From assembly GCA_963819885.1 (NCBI GenBank), contig CAWFXV010000008.1, positions 9,784-73,783 on the forward strand: DNA of 64,000 nucleotides, read 5' to 3'. This DNA is from JACVRX01 sp963819885. Lineage in GTDB: Bacteria > Actinomycetota > Actinomycetes > Jiangellales > Jiangellaceae. Position numbers and translations under genes: made by a program. The notes under the pieces are model-generated. The model ran no database searches and was not told where the DNA came from. It saw nothing but the letters and a program-made list of their open reading frames with translations. Shown here piece by piece: positions 16,857 to 25,970 of this stretch; within the stretch, counting starts at the first letter, position 1; every line of letters starts with the position of its first letter.

Positions 16857-17558
16857 TCAGGGCTGAGCCTGTTGGGCAGGCCCGCCAGCGGCGTCGAGCA
16901 CTTGTTGACCCTGCTGGTCTACGAGGCGGGTGAACAGCTGTTGTGCATAGCCGAGGACGATCGCCCAAGCAAGGATCTGCGCTGGGAAGTCCAAGGCGCT
17001 TAACCCCGGCACAAACTCACCTCGCATCAGCAGGAGACCGAGCAGAGCGGTCAGTGCCCCGGTCGGCAGCTTCAGCAACGCGAGCGCGACGGGGATGCTG
17101 TAGGGAGTAGAAGTTCCACTGATGCGGCGCAGTGCGGCCGCTGCGGCGACTGCTGCCGCGATCAAACCGATGCCCTCGATCAGTGGGATGTCCCATCTGT
17201 GCACGGCCTTGCTCTCGGCCTCGGTAATTATGGCGCCTTCGGCCGGAGTGGCTGCTGTTCCGGCTGGTGCCTGGGGACCTGGGACATCGATCTCCTCGGT
17301 GGGGCACACGACCTTGCCTTCGGGGCGGAAGCAGACCGGCAAAGTTTCTGGACTAAAGATGCCCAGCAATGCCAGCCCCAGTGCCGCGAAACCCATCAAG
17401 GTGGCCGCAACGAGCAGGACGTTTCGGAAGCTGCGCACGCGGGCTCCCTCGCGTCGCGCTTCTGAGCTGGCGCCGCGGACGGCTGCGATGATGACGTTGC
17501 GATCCCTGGCCGAGAGCACAGGCGCTGGCTGGCGCGTCGCGATCTCGTTCAATTGCAA
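16857..17558 (-). CDS. Duplicated-module membrane protein, copy B
   Basis: About 220-233 residues. The frame is open back to 17669 but offers only a TTG (17558) or a GTG (17519), neither with a ribosome site. It shares with copy A the RSFRNVLL lead-in, three to four membrane helices, a cysteine pair in the first external loop (PVC then VCP) and ALLKLPTGALTALLGLLL. Residues upstream of the TTG in this frame (DYLAGQLPSIQAHVQ, SSQDPRR) match the C-terminal end of the copy A partner, suggesting that one lost base separates it from the upstream gene. Function unknown. Confidence 0.7.
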   Translation of the reverse strand: MQLNEIATRQPAPVLSARDRNVIIAAVRGASSEARREGARVRSFRNVLLVAATLMGFAALGLALLGIFSPETLPVCFRPEGKVVCPTEEIDVPGPQAPAGTAATPAEGAIITEAESKAVHRWDIPLIEGIGLIAAAVAAAAALRRISGTSTPYSIPVALALLKLPTGALTALLGLLLMRGEFVPGLSALDFPAQILAWAIVLGYAQQLFTRLVDQQGQQVLDAAGGPAQQAQP

Positions 17559-18028
17559 GCGCCGTGGGTCCTGGCTCGACAGGTGGAGCTGGACGTGCGC
17601 CTGGATGCTGGGAAGCTGCCCCGCCAGGTAGTCCGACGGTGCAATGCGCAGAGATCTGCTTCGGCCGCGTCAAGGTTGCTTCTGGTGCGTTCCACGGCGG
17701 ACCCGTGGACGAATGACGCCAGCGAGGCCTTCTTGTTGGCGGTCGTCTCAGCGGCATCAAGGTGACCGTCGATGGCGTCGGTCAGGGCCATAGGCGCACC
17801 GTGACGCAATGTCTTGAAGTAAGCGGCAAGTGTCCGCATCTCGTAAGCGCGGGTCATTGCCGTCTCTCGCCACGAGCGGTTCGCGGGACCACCGACTCGA
17901 GCCTTCGGTGCGTTATTGGGTCGAACGCGGTTTACTCGCCGGGCGCCGTTGGCGCCTGTTGTCGGCGCCGATCGCGTGTCGGCATCATGCTCGCGTTGGA
18001 CGCGTGCGGTTCCCTCCGTGCTCGTCAC
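17549..18028 (-). pseudogene. Duplicated-module cytosolic partner, copy B, apparent frameshift
   Basis: ATG 18028 gives M-T-S-T, as in copy A. After a poorly conserved linker it reads RSWRETAM, AVERTRSNLDAAEADLCAL and then loses similarity. The -1 frame from about 17645 continues with IAPSDYLAGQLPSIQAH and SSQDPRR, which matches copy A (RSPDDL..., NDPRR). So the gene seems to have lost one base near 17640-17655. Restored, it would run straight into, or overlap, the membrane gene. As annotated the frame ends at 17549. Whether the break is biological needs raw reads. Confidence 0.6.
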
Positions 18029-18339
18029 GGCGTCTCCCCCATGTTGGCCGGTAGTGGCTCTGAGGGCCTCGTGGATCCCGCCGCTGCCGTTCGGGGCAAC
18101 ACCTGGCTACCGCAAGGTCATGTGTCTCACATCACTCCTCTAAGGAGACCGAGGAAGGTCACCTGATACCTATCCGCGATTGCACATTCTGAGCGTTCGG
18201 AAGGCCTGTGCGGTGTCCTTGACGCGGATGCTGTAAGGGCGGATCGTCAATAGACGAACCGGCATGGCAGGCGGGCGGCTGTTCTTCACTCTGTTCCACC
18301 CGGCCCGGGTGGCAGGACAAACATCTAGCGGGGGACTCT
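18029..18339. other. Intergenic region, 311 bases
   Basis: Lies between the start of the copy B module (minus strand) and a broken plus-strand gene. I see no convincing ORF, RNA gene or palindrome. TTGACG near 18218 resembles a -35 box but has no good -10 at 16-18 bases. It probably carries divergent promoters I cannot define. Confidence 0.4.
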
Positions 18340-18752
18340 ATGGGCACTTTGCAGGACGACAGCAAGGACGCGTCAGGCACATCAGATCGAGCTGGTCAAG
18401 CGGCGCTTCGACGAAACCCGAGACGAACGCGAGGCAATCCTGGCAACGAGGGAGGAGACTGGGGTCGCGGTCAACGATTCCGTGGAGCAGCTCGAAGCCC
18501 GCGCCGAACGGTTGGTCGAGCTGGGCGAGACGCCGCTCGAAGCGGTCGTCAATGTCGCACTCTCCGACATCCCAAACCGCAAGGCGGCGTATGAGCGGAT
18601 TATCGGGGAAACCAACGACTTACAGTCGTGGAGCTTCCTGCCACGAGGCGCGCGCGGCAGCGAGCGTGGCCCGCATAACGGCGCTAGAGGCCGGCCGTGA
18701 GTTGCCACTGAGCACCGGTTTGTTGGTCGATGGGCTCGCCGGCCTGCGCTAG
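18340..18752 (+). pseudogene. Small helical protein broken by two frameshifts
   Basis: ATG 18340 starts MGTLQDDSKDA. The frame one base later carries the next part (QIELVKRRFDETRDEREAIL, SVEQLEARAERLVELGETP, ALSDIPNRKAAYERIIGE). The third frame carries the end (ARAAASVARITALEAGRELP, STGLLVDGLAGLR) to the TAG at 18750. Dropping one base near 18370 and one near 18640 yields a continuous, highly charged helical protein of about 137 residues. No membrane segment. Not recognised. It precedes the hemopexin-like gene by about 210 bases. Confidence 0.55.
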
Positions 18753-18962
18753 AGCTCCTCGAGCGGGCGACGACCTTGCCCTGGTCGCCTTCGCCGCGCA
18801 GAGTTGACGAGTCCCCTGGCCGATGTTCGCCCAAACCAGGTGCTCGTAAGACGACCTTGACGACGCTGTCACTTCCGGCGGAAGATTCCCAAGCAAGGTG
18901 GGACTGTTTCTTGGTGGCTCGCCGGCACAGGTCCCGCCCGGCTTGACGATGAGGGGGTCAAG

Positions 18963-20129
18963 TTGGCGATTGACGCCGCCCTCTACTCGGGTTCGAAGTG
19001 TTACTTCTTCGCCGGCAACCGCTACGTTCGGGTCACCCGGGGCGACACTGGTCCCGGTACGGTCGACGCGGGCTATCCGGCGAGCATTGCGAACTGGGGC
19101 TGGCCCGGCGGATTCGGCTCGAACGGTATTGACGCAGCCCTCTACTCGGGTTCGAAGTGCTATTTCTTCGCCGGCAACCGCTACGTTCGGGTCACCCGAG
19201 GCGACACTGGTCCCGGTACGGTCGACGATGGCTACCCGGCGAGCATTGCGAACTGGGGCTGGCCCGGCGGATTCGGCTCGAACGGGATCGATGCGGCGCT
19301 CTATTCGCACACGAAGTGTTACTTCTTCGCCGGCAACCGCTACGTTCGGGTCACCCGAGGCGAGACCGGTCCGGGAACGGTCGACGCGGGCTATCCAGCC
19401 ACCATTGCGAACTGGGGCTGGCCCGGCGGATTCGGCTCAAACGGTATTGACGCCGCCCTTTACTCGCGAACGAAGTGCTACTTCTTCGCTGGCGACCGCT
19501 ACGTTCGGGTCACCCGCGGCGACACCGGCCCGGGAACGGTCGACGCCGGCTATCCAGCGAACATTTCTAACTGGCGGTGGCCGCGTGGATTCAGCGGATC
19601 GAGCGGCGTGCCCACCGTTCGGCTACACGCCAAGATACTCACCGCGCCGAACGTCAGCATCGCCACAGCCGAGCAGCGCATGCGCGACTTGTACGCCAGC
19701 GTGGGCATTACGGTCCAACTGGTGTCCACCGAGAATCTCAACTTGCCGCTGCTGAACGACGTCGACGTCGGCCAACCGCCGAACACGTGTTTGCGCGGCC
19801 AGACCACAGCGGAGCAGAACCAGTTGTTCGCCAACCGCAACAACGCTGGCACCAACGACGTCGTGGTGTACTTCGTGCGTTCGACAGTGCCGCCGCTAAA
19901 CGGCTGTGCTGCCTTTCCAGCGGGCCGTCCCGGTGCGGTGGTCGCGCAGGCAGCGACGCAGTGGACCATGGCACATGAGGTCGGCCACGTGCTCGGTCTT
20001 GTCCATGTCAACGACAATGACCGGCTCATGACGGGAAATGGGACAGGAAACATCACCAACCCACCACCGGACCTTGCCAGCACCGAGGTCACCACGATGC
20101 TGAACAGTGCCTTGACTCAGGACCTGTAG
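18963..20129 (+). CDS. Four hemopexin-like repeats fused to a zinc metallopeptidase
   Basis: 388 residues from a TTG at 18963. The same frame is open back to 18861 but has no ATG or GTG, so the true N-terminus is uncertain and no signal peptide is visible. Residues 3-214 are four 53-residue repeats, each with IDAALYS, CYFFAGNRYVRV, GYPxxIxNWxWP, the hemopexin-like blade pattern. Residues 215-388 are a compact zincin with the motif HEVGHVLGLVH, i.e. HExxHxxGxxH, three zinc ligands and a catalytic Glu. A conserved Cys in each blade is notable. Normally such proteins are secreted; either the leader is lost or the protein acts inside. Confidence 0.8.
   Translation: MAIDAALYSGSKCYFFAGNRYVRVTRGDTGPGTVDAGYPASIANWGWPGGFGSNGIDAALYSGSKCYFFAGNRYVRVTRGDTGPGTVDDGYPASIANWGWPGGFGSNGIDAALYSHTKCYFFAGNRYVRVTRGETGPGTVDAGYPATIANWGWPGGFGSNGIDAALYSRTKCYFFAGDRYVRVTRGDTGPGTVDAGYPANISNWRWPRGFSGSSGVPTVRLHAKILTAPNVSIATAEQRMRDLYASVGITVQLVSTENLNLPLLNDVDVGQPPNTCLRGQTTAEQNQLFANRNNAGTNDVVVYFVRSTVPPLNGCAAFPAGRPGAVVAQAATQWTMAHEVGHVLGLVHVNDNDRLMTGNGTGNITNPPPDLASTEVTTMLNSALTQDL
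18969..19604 (+). repeat. Four tandem 159-bp repeats in the hemopexin-like gene
   Basis: Units start at 18969, 19128, 19287 and 19446, exactly 159 bases (53 codons) apart. Units 1 and 2 are nearly identical at the DNA level, unit 3 slightly diverged, and unit 4 diverges at its end where it meets the peptidase domain. The low divergence indicates recent duplication or ongoing gene conversion. Confidence 0.9.
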
Positions 20130-20137
20130 GAGTTGCG

Positions 20138-20501
20138 ATGGCCGTCTCGATGGAAGACGTGCGCCGCGTGCTGGATCCGGAGGAGCCGGACTACGAAGCC
20201 GCGGCGCAGCTGGGTCCTGGGGCTGTGCCGCACATGGCGACCTTGGTCACTGGCGACGATCCCATGCTGGCTTCGAAGGCCACATATGCGGCGAGCCTGC
20301 TCGAGGATGGCGCCGGGCAAGAGATCGTACGGATCGCTGCGGAGTCCACTGATCCAGTGGTGCGGGTGGCCGCCGCCGCGGCGGCACGGAACCTCCCCGT
20401 CGCCCTCGGCCCGAGACATACTCGCTGAGCTCGCCACCGACGACGATCCAGGCATCAGGAAGGTGGCTCGGGATTCCGTGCCCGACGACTCTGCCGAGTG
20501 A
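20138..20501 (+). pseudogene. Small HEAT-repeat protein with a late frameshift
   Basis: ATG 20138 lies eight bases after the metallopeptidase stop, with AGGAG upstream. Residues 1-90 show two HEAT-like helical pairs (AAAQLGPGAVPHMATLV, PVVRVAAAAAARNLP). The frame then ends at a TGA at 20426-20428, while the +1 frame continues the third HEAT pair (ARDILAELATDDDPGIRKVA) to a TGA at 20499. One surplus base in CTCCCC near 20398 would explain it. Restored length about 120 residues. HEAT proteins are adaptor scaffolds; the coupling suggests it works with the metallopeptidase. Confidence 0.65.
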
Positions 20502-20627
20502 TCAGTGCGCTTGACGAGTGGGGGGGCCATCACCTGCTGGCTACACCGCCTCCGCCAGCCTACCTTGGTAACGCCTCTTCCGAAGAGCGATCCATGACAT
20601 CTGACATGACCCGCGTGGGATGCAGGT

Positions 20628-21551
20628 GTGGGTGACTCGGGGAACAGGCGCGGTCCCAATTGGTGGGGGATGCGGCAACAAGCGATCAACGCCGAGACCG
20701 ACGGCAACTGGTCCCTGTATGCGGTGCATCGCGCGCAGGTAACCAAGGTCGTATTCGATGCCGTGGCGCGCCACCGGTCTGCACGGCTGTGCGTTCTAGG
20801 TGCCGGCAACTGCAATGACATGTCGCTTGCCGATCTTGGGCGAAGTACAGCAGAGATTCACATGGTCGATATCGACGACGCGGCATTACGGCGTGGTGTG
20901 GCGCGCGCATTAGCACACAGCCGGTCTCTCGGCCGACAAAGGCAGGCCCGCCTTGTCACGCATGGCGGAATTGACCTCACGGGGGTGGCGTGCCTGCTGG
21001 CGGAGGAGCCGCTAGTCCCCGCGTCGACCATTGCGCAGCGCGCCCTTGTCGGCCCGACGCTTTCGATCGGACAACCGTTCGACGTGGTTGTCTCCGGCAA
21101 TGCGCTCACTCAACTGATCTCGTTGCCCGTCACCGCACTCGGACAGCACCATCCGAACTTGACGGAGGTTGTGCTGGCGATCCGCACCGGGCACCTTCGG
21201 CTCATGGCCCGCCTGCTGCGGCCGGGTGGGCATGCTGTCCTGATCACAGACGTCGTCTCCTCGGACACCACACCGGCTTTGACCGGCGCAACTCCGCAAG
21301 ACCTGCTCATGCACAGTCTCTCTGCGGCCCTGGTAGAGCGGAATTTCTTCACTGGTGTCAACCCGCTGGCATTGGTGGAGCTCTTGCGAACTGACCCAGT
21401 GCTCGCCGGTGTCGCCGTCGAAGGCAAGTTGTCGGGTCCATGGGTCTGGCAGGTCGGATCCAATCGGATGTATCTCGTGATCGCACTGACATTCCGCCGC
21501 AGTTCGAGGACAACCGGTCGAGGCGGTGTGACGCCGCGGTTGCCGGAGTGA
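20628..21551 (+). CDS. Class I SAM-dependent methyltransferase-like protein
   Basis: 307 residues from GTG 20628. The Rossmann motif I is CVLGAGNCNDMSLADL, followed by an acidic strand end MVDIDDAAL, a middle motif FDVVVSGNALTQLI and LLRPGGHAVLITDVV. These are the SAM-binding blocks of class I methyltransferases. The N-terminus (WWGMRQQAINAE) is not part of the core. The substrate cannot be told. It is convergent with the SARP regulator gene, 21 bases apart. Confidence 0.72.
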   Translation: MGDSGNRRGPNWWGMRQQAINAETDGNWSLYAVHRAQVTKVVFDAVARHRSARLCVLGAGNCNDMSLADLGRSTAEIHMVDIDDAALRRGVARALAHSRSLGRQRQARLVTHGGIDLTGVACLLAEEPLVPASTIAQRALVGPTLSIGQPFDVVVSGNALTQLISLPVTALGQHHPNLTEVVLAIRTGHLRLMARLLRPGGHAVLITDVVSSDTTPALTGATPQDLLMHSLSAALVERNFFTGVNPLALVELLRTDPVLAGVAVEGKLSGPWVWQVGSNRMYLVIALTFRRSSRTTGRGGVTPRLPE

Positions 21552-21572
21552 GATTTCGAGCCGACGAAAGGA

Positions 21573-24500
21573 TCACACCGCCGCGGTGCTCGCTCTGGCC
21601 TGGCATCGGGCGGCGTCGAGGGGTTGGCCTGCCTGTGCGAACAGCCGTGCCGCCTCGTCGAGCATGGCGGCGGCGTGTTCCTGGTCGCCTTCGGCCTGAG
21701 CGAGGTGGGCGCGAGCTTCGAGGGTGGCACCCTGCCACGCGGTTCCGTCCCACAGAAGCGACGAGCGTTCGGCCACGGCCAGGTGTCGATAGGCATCGTC
21801 GATGTCGCCCACGGCGGCGCATGCGATGACCGCAGGGATCGCGAGCATGATGTCGCAGAAGGAGCAGGTGTCTTCGAATCCGATGACCTCGGCGGCTTGG
21901 TCGACGACCGACCGAGCGGTCTGCGGGTCGGGAGCGGCCAGGATCATCGTCCCGAAGATGCGTTGCACGAGGTGCATGGCCAGCAGCGACCATCGTGCGA
22001 TCGGCAGTGCCAGCCGTAACAACCGGGTCGCCTCGTCCCGATTTCCTTGGAGCAACCTGAGCTCGGCAAGCCGCTGCAGTGCGGCCGCTTCCCCGGCCGG
22101 TGCGCCGATCTCGCGGTGCAGGTCGATAGCGTCCTGCAGTTCCCGTTCGGCTTCGCTGATATCCCCGCCGAGCAGTGCTGCTTCACCCAGCAGTGCCGTG
22201 GCGAATGCCTCGGCCCGCAGAATTCCGGTTCGCCGGGCCGTCTCGCGCAGCGACGTCGCGAGCGACTTGACCTCTGAGTAGGGCGTCGCCCCGTAGAGCA
22301 GGTATTCCGCGACGCAGAGATAGGAGTCGAACAGTGTGCTCGCCAGCGCCGGAGTGTCCTGGGCCCGCCGCAACTCCAGGCGCAGGCGGGAGAACAGTTC
22401 CCCCCGATGGTGTGCCACCAGCGCCTGCAAGGTGAGCAGGTCAAGCCACTGCCAGGTGATGCCATCCGGACCCATCAGCTGGCCGACGCGGTCGGCGACT
22501 CTCCCCGCCTCGTCGGTGTCGCCCCGGAAATACGCCAGGTTGCCTTGGGCCAGCAGGATGACCACGTCGGCCGGCCCGCCGTCTGGCTCGAGGCCGTCCA
22601 GGACGGCGGCGGCGGTGTCCAGGTCGCCTTCCTTGGCTGCCGCATTTCCCATTCGCGCTCGCAGCCGCGGGCGGTCCGGTTCGGCTGCGACAGCCAGTGC
22701 CTCTCGGTAGGCGGCGATCGTGGTCCGGTCGCCGACGGCTGACAACAGGTCGGCGCGCATTGCCAGCAGCATCGCCCCGGTTGCCGGGCTCGCGTGGTCG
22801 CGTACCGCTTCCACGAGTGCGAGCGCATCGCGGTAGGCACCGATTGCGGCTTCGGTTTCGACGGCTTGCAGAACGTACGGCACGGCCTCGGACGGCCGGC
22901 CCGCCGCGATCAAGTGGTATGCGATCCGAGTCGGGGCGGCGTCGATGGCCCGCAACCTGGTGGCGGCCAGGTGATGGAACCCGCGCTGCTGCGCCGGTGG
23001 GATGTCCTCGAGCAGTGCATCTCGGATGAGGGCATGCCTGAACTGGAAGCCGGATCCGGTGTGCAGAACGACCGCGGCGGCCACGGCTGCATCCAACGCA
23101 CCATAGGCCTCCGGCTCGGTCAGTCCGGTGAGGGCGACGAACTCGTCGGTGTCGAAACTGATGCCGATCACAGCGACCCGCTGGAGGGCTTCGCGGGTCT
23201 TGACGGCTAGCCGGTCCAATCCGAGCGCACCGGCTCCGTGAGCCGGCGTCCCCGAGCTGGCTGCTTTTGCCAATTCGATGACGGAGAACGGCAGACCGCC
23301 AGAGATTTCCCAGATGTGCTCGAGCGTTTTCTCGGGTGCATCGGCCACATGGACTCGGATGAGGGCGTCTGTGCTCGCCCGGTCGAGCGTCCGTAGCGGC
23401 ACGTGAACGGCCATGTTGCGGCGGAGCAAGCTGGACTTGACCTGTTCCATCTGCTGGCCGCCAGTGCGGAAGCCGACGACGATGAGCGCACGCTCGCTCG
23501 TGACCGACCGGGCAAGGTAATGCAGCAACCGGAGGCTGGCTTCGTCGGATTCGTGCATGTCATCGATGGTGAGCAGCAGACCGGTCCCAGCAGCCGCCAG
23601 CCGCAGTAGCTCCGCAGCGGCGACGAACAGTCGCTGGTGGGTGCCCTCGCCGTCCCACGTCAACTCATGTCCCGCGAGCCCTCGATCGATCTCTTCGCGG
23701 AACGCTTCGTTGAGACCGTCGAGCAGCGTCGGATGTTGCCGACACAGGTCCGAGAGCGCGTCGAGCACTGGTGCGTACGGCCACGCACCCTCGATTGCAG
23801 CCGCGACCCCATGCCCGGTCCGCCATTCCTGACGCTCTGCCGATTCGCGAGCCCAGTCGAGGACTGCCGACTTCCCGACGCCGGGCGGGCCGGACACCAG
23901 GACCGTCCGTCCGGCACCGTCACCGGCTTGGGTCAGCAGCTCCGCGATCGTCTTCTGCTCTTCGCTGCGACCGACGAGAGTCTGCCGGCTGGCTGTGGGC
24001 TGTTGAGCAGACAGCGCAGCGAGGATCTGGTTCCGAACGGCCATGACCCGCGGGCTCGGTGTCACCCCGAGTTCGCGCCGAAGTGCGGCGTTCAGGCGCT
24101 CGAACTGGCGCAGCGCGGCACGGTGGTCGCCGTCTGTGACATGCCCGCTCATGATCGCCAGGTTGGCCTCTTCGTCGGTGGGATCTTCGGACAGCAGCCG
24201 ATCCCATTGATCGGCTCGACGAAGCAGCTCGATGTAACGCAGCCTCAGCTGCTCTCTACGATGTTCTGCCCACGGTTCATAGAGGTCTCCTGGCAGGAGC
24301 TCGCCACCGTATGCATCCGCGGCCGCTGTGGATGCCACCGGGTCATTGGCGGACAGTGCGGCGTCTGCGAGCGCCTCGAACACGTCGACGTCCACGACGA
24401 CTTTGGAGTCCGGCAGCAGTGCGACCGTCTCACCGCGGAGCACGACGGCGCGGCGGTCCCGGCCCATGGCGACCCGGACATAGTGAGCAAGCTTGTGCAG

Positions 24501-24722
24501 CCGCGGTGCGGCCTCGGCGACGCTGAGATCCGGCCACAGCAGGTCGATCACCTGCTCCCGATGGCGCTGGCGGCCAGGTGACAGCGCAAGCACCTTGACC
24601 AGCGAAGCGGCCTGCCGGCGCGGCCACTCATCAGCCGCGACGGGACTGCCGTCGAGCACCACGTCGAATGTGCCCAACAGCGTGATCTCAACGTTGCGTG
24701 ACACGTCTCCTCTGATCACCAT
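21573..24722 (-). CDS. SARP/AfsR-type transcriptional regulator: BTAD, AAA ATPase and TPR domains
   Basis: 1049 residues from ATG 24722; a GTG at 24704 following AGAGGAG is an alternative but the spacing is tight. Residues 10-105 are an OmpR-like winged helix (LLGTFDVVLDG, LVKVLALSPG). Residues 110-235 are the BTAD helical domain (DVDVFEALAD, LRRELGVTPSP). Walker A is GPPGVGKS at 278-285 and Walker B LLLTIDD, an AAA_16/STAND ATPase. The rest, 600-1049, is a helical TPR-like array. Such large SARPs activate pathway genes, often for secondary metabolism. The flavin oxygenase genes upstream (minus strand) are candidate targets. Confidence 0.88.
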   Translation of the reverse strand: MVIRGDVSRNVEITLLGTFDVVLDGSPVAADEWPRRQAASLVKVLALSPGRQRHREQVIDLLWPDLSVAEAAPRLHKLAHYVRVAMGRDRRAVVLRGETVALLPDSKVVVDVDVFEALADAALSANDPVASTAAADAYGGELLPGDLYEPWAEHRREQLRLRYIELLRRADQWDRLLSEDPTDEEANLAIMSGHVTDGDHRAALRQFERLNAALRRELGVTPSPRVMAVRNQILAALSAQQPTASRQTLVGRSEEQKTIAELLTQAGDGAGRTVLVSGPPGVGKSAVLDWARESAERQEWRTGHGVAAAIEGAWPYAPVLDALSDLCRQHPTLLDGLNEAFREEIDRGLAGHELTWDGEGTHQRLFVAAAELLRLAAAGTGLLLTIDDMHESDEASLRLLHYLARSVTSERALIVVGFRTGGQQMEQVKSSLLRRNMAVHVPLRTLDRASTDALIRVHVADAPEKTLEHIWEISGGLPFSVIELAKAASSGTPAHGAGALGLDRLAVKTREALQRVAVIGISFDTDEFVALTGLTEPEAYGALDAAVAAAVVLHTGSGFQFRHALIRDALLEDIPPAQQRGFHHLAATRLRAIDAAPTRIAYHLIAAGRPSEAVPYVLQAVETEAAIGAYRDALALVEAVRDHASPATGAMLLAMRADLLSAVGDRTTIAAYREALAVAAEPDRPRLRARMGNAAAKEGDLDTAAAVLDGLEPDGGPADVVILLAQGNLAYFRGDTDEAGRVADRVGQLMGPDGITWQWLDLLTLQALVAHHRGELFSRLRLELRRAQDTPALASTLFDSYLCVAEYLLYGATPYSEVKSLATSLRETARRTGILRAEAFATALLGEAALLGGDISEAERELQDAIDLHREIGAPAGEAAALQRLAELRLLQGNRDEATRLLRLALPIARWSLLAMHLVQRIFGTMILAAPDPQTARSVVDQAAEVIGFEDTCSFCDIMLAIPAVIACAAVGDIDDAYRHLAVAERSSLLWDGTAWQGATLEARAHLAQAEGDQEHAAAMLDEAARLFAQAGQPLDAARCQARASTAAV

Positions 24723-24788
24723 CGCCGTGACTCAACTCAACTCATGATGGGCGGCGGCCAACCTCCTGTACACACTCGGCACCATCCC

Positions 24789-25970
24789 TCAGGCGATTTG
24801 CCGGCGTTCACCGCGATCGTTCTGGTCAAGACCCTGCATGGCCTCGACCTGCTCGGTCATCGCCGAACTAGCGTCCAGCAGCAAACGGCGCAGCGTCGCG
24901 GTCGTCCAGCGATACGACGCAATCGACTCGACCACGCCGAACAGCCGGTCCGCGATCCGGTCCCGCGTGGCCTGGTAACCGGCCAAGGCGGCGGTCTCCT
25001 CCGCCGAGCCGTGCCGGATATCTCGGACGGCGGACGCTAGGAGCTCAGCATCCCGGAATGCGTCGGTGATCCCGTGGGTACTGAGGGGATCCTCGAATGC
25101 TCCCGCGTCACCGACGAGCGCCCAGCCCGGGCCGCCAGCCTGGCGGAGATAGCCCGATTGTCCGGCGTATCCGCGCAGGTGTGCGGGCGGCCAGGTGCCG
25201 GACACCCGCCGCCATCCGTCCCGCGACACGGCCTGAAGAATGGAGTTGAACGCATTGCCCGTCCCCGTCGCGCGGGCGGCACGCATGCGCTGGGTGGTCG
25301 TGCCGACGAAGACGCACGTCTGCCCGTCGTTCGTCGGAATCATGCCGGCTGAGGCACCCGGCGCGTAGAACCACTCGTATCCCTCGGCGGGAAGGTCGTC
25401 CCAGTAGCCGTAGATGACAGCACCCCCTCGTGATGCCGTCCGGACGGATGCTGCGCCGACGGAGCGCGCCACCGACGAGCGCACACCGTCGGCCCCGATG
25501 GTGAGTGGTGCTGACGCGACGATGGTTCGTCCGTGCGAATCGCGAGCCGCAACGCCGGTCACTCGGCCGGAGGGATGTCGGAGGATCTCGGTCACCGAGG
25601 TCTGGAACCGCACGTCGGCACCCGCCTCCATAGCTGCATCGGCGAGGATCCGGTCCAGCACGGTGCGCCGCGGGGCGTATAGCGAATTCACCCCTGCCGC
25701 CGGCTTGAGTGCGATAGGCACCGTCTCCTCCGGATAGTGGAACAGCACGCGGGTGACCGGAGGTGTCCCGGCGGCGGACACTCGGTCGAGCAGGCCCCAG
25801 CGGTGCAGCTGCAGGACCCCGCCGCGCATGAGTGCGTGGGTGGAAACGGTGTCGCTGCCGTAGCGCGCCCGGTCGAGCACCAAGACCCGCAGACCTTGTC
25901 GTGCCAGCAGGATCGCGGTGGCCGATCCTGCGCAACGGGCCCCGACCACGATGGCGTCGTACGTCGTCAT
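24789..25970 (-). CDS. FAD-dependent monooxygenase / geranylgeranyl-reductase-like oxidoreductase
   Basis: 393 residues, start ATG 25970 overlapping the upstream stop (ATGA). The FAD Rossmann motif is VVGARCAGSATAILLAR near residue 9; the R-x-x-L-D motif (RRTVLDRIL) near 105; and the second FAD motif WALVGDAGAFEDPLSTHG near 285. This is the PHBH-fold family that includes aromatic hydroxylases and isoprenoid reductases. Translationally coupled to the FMO gene, so both probably modify the same small molecule. Confidence 0.85.
   Translation of the reverse strand: MTTYDAIVVGARCAGSATAILLARQGLRVLVLDRARYGSDTVSTHALMRGGVLQLHRWGLLDRVSAAGTPPVTRVLFHYPEETVPIALKPAAGVNSLYAPRRTVLDRILADAAMEAGADVRFQTSVTEILRHPSGRVTGVAARDSHGRTIVASAPLTIGADGVRSSVARSVGAASVRTASRGGAVIYGYWDDLPAEGYEWFYAPGASAGMIPTNDGQTCVFVGTTTQRMRAARATGTGNAFNSILQAVSRDGWRRVSGTWPPAHLRGYAGQSGYLRQAGGPGWALVGDAGAFEDPLSTHGITDAFRDAELLASAVRDIRHGSAEETAALAGYQATRDRIADRLFGVVESIASYRWTTATLRRLLLDASSAMTEQVEAMQGLDQNDRGERRQIA

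Noticed and set aside
18218..18240. Promoter with TTGACG
   Set aside because: No acceptable -10 box at usual spacing.
18969..19604. CRISPR-like array
   Set aside because: Repeats are 159 bases, contiguous and in frame, with no spacers.
18898..19755. Repeat-rich alternative plus-strand frame in the hemopexin-like gene
   Set aside because: Repeats appear in every frame because the DNA is repeated; only the chosen frame gives hemopexin-like blades and the HExxH motif.
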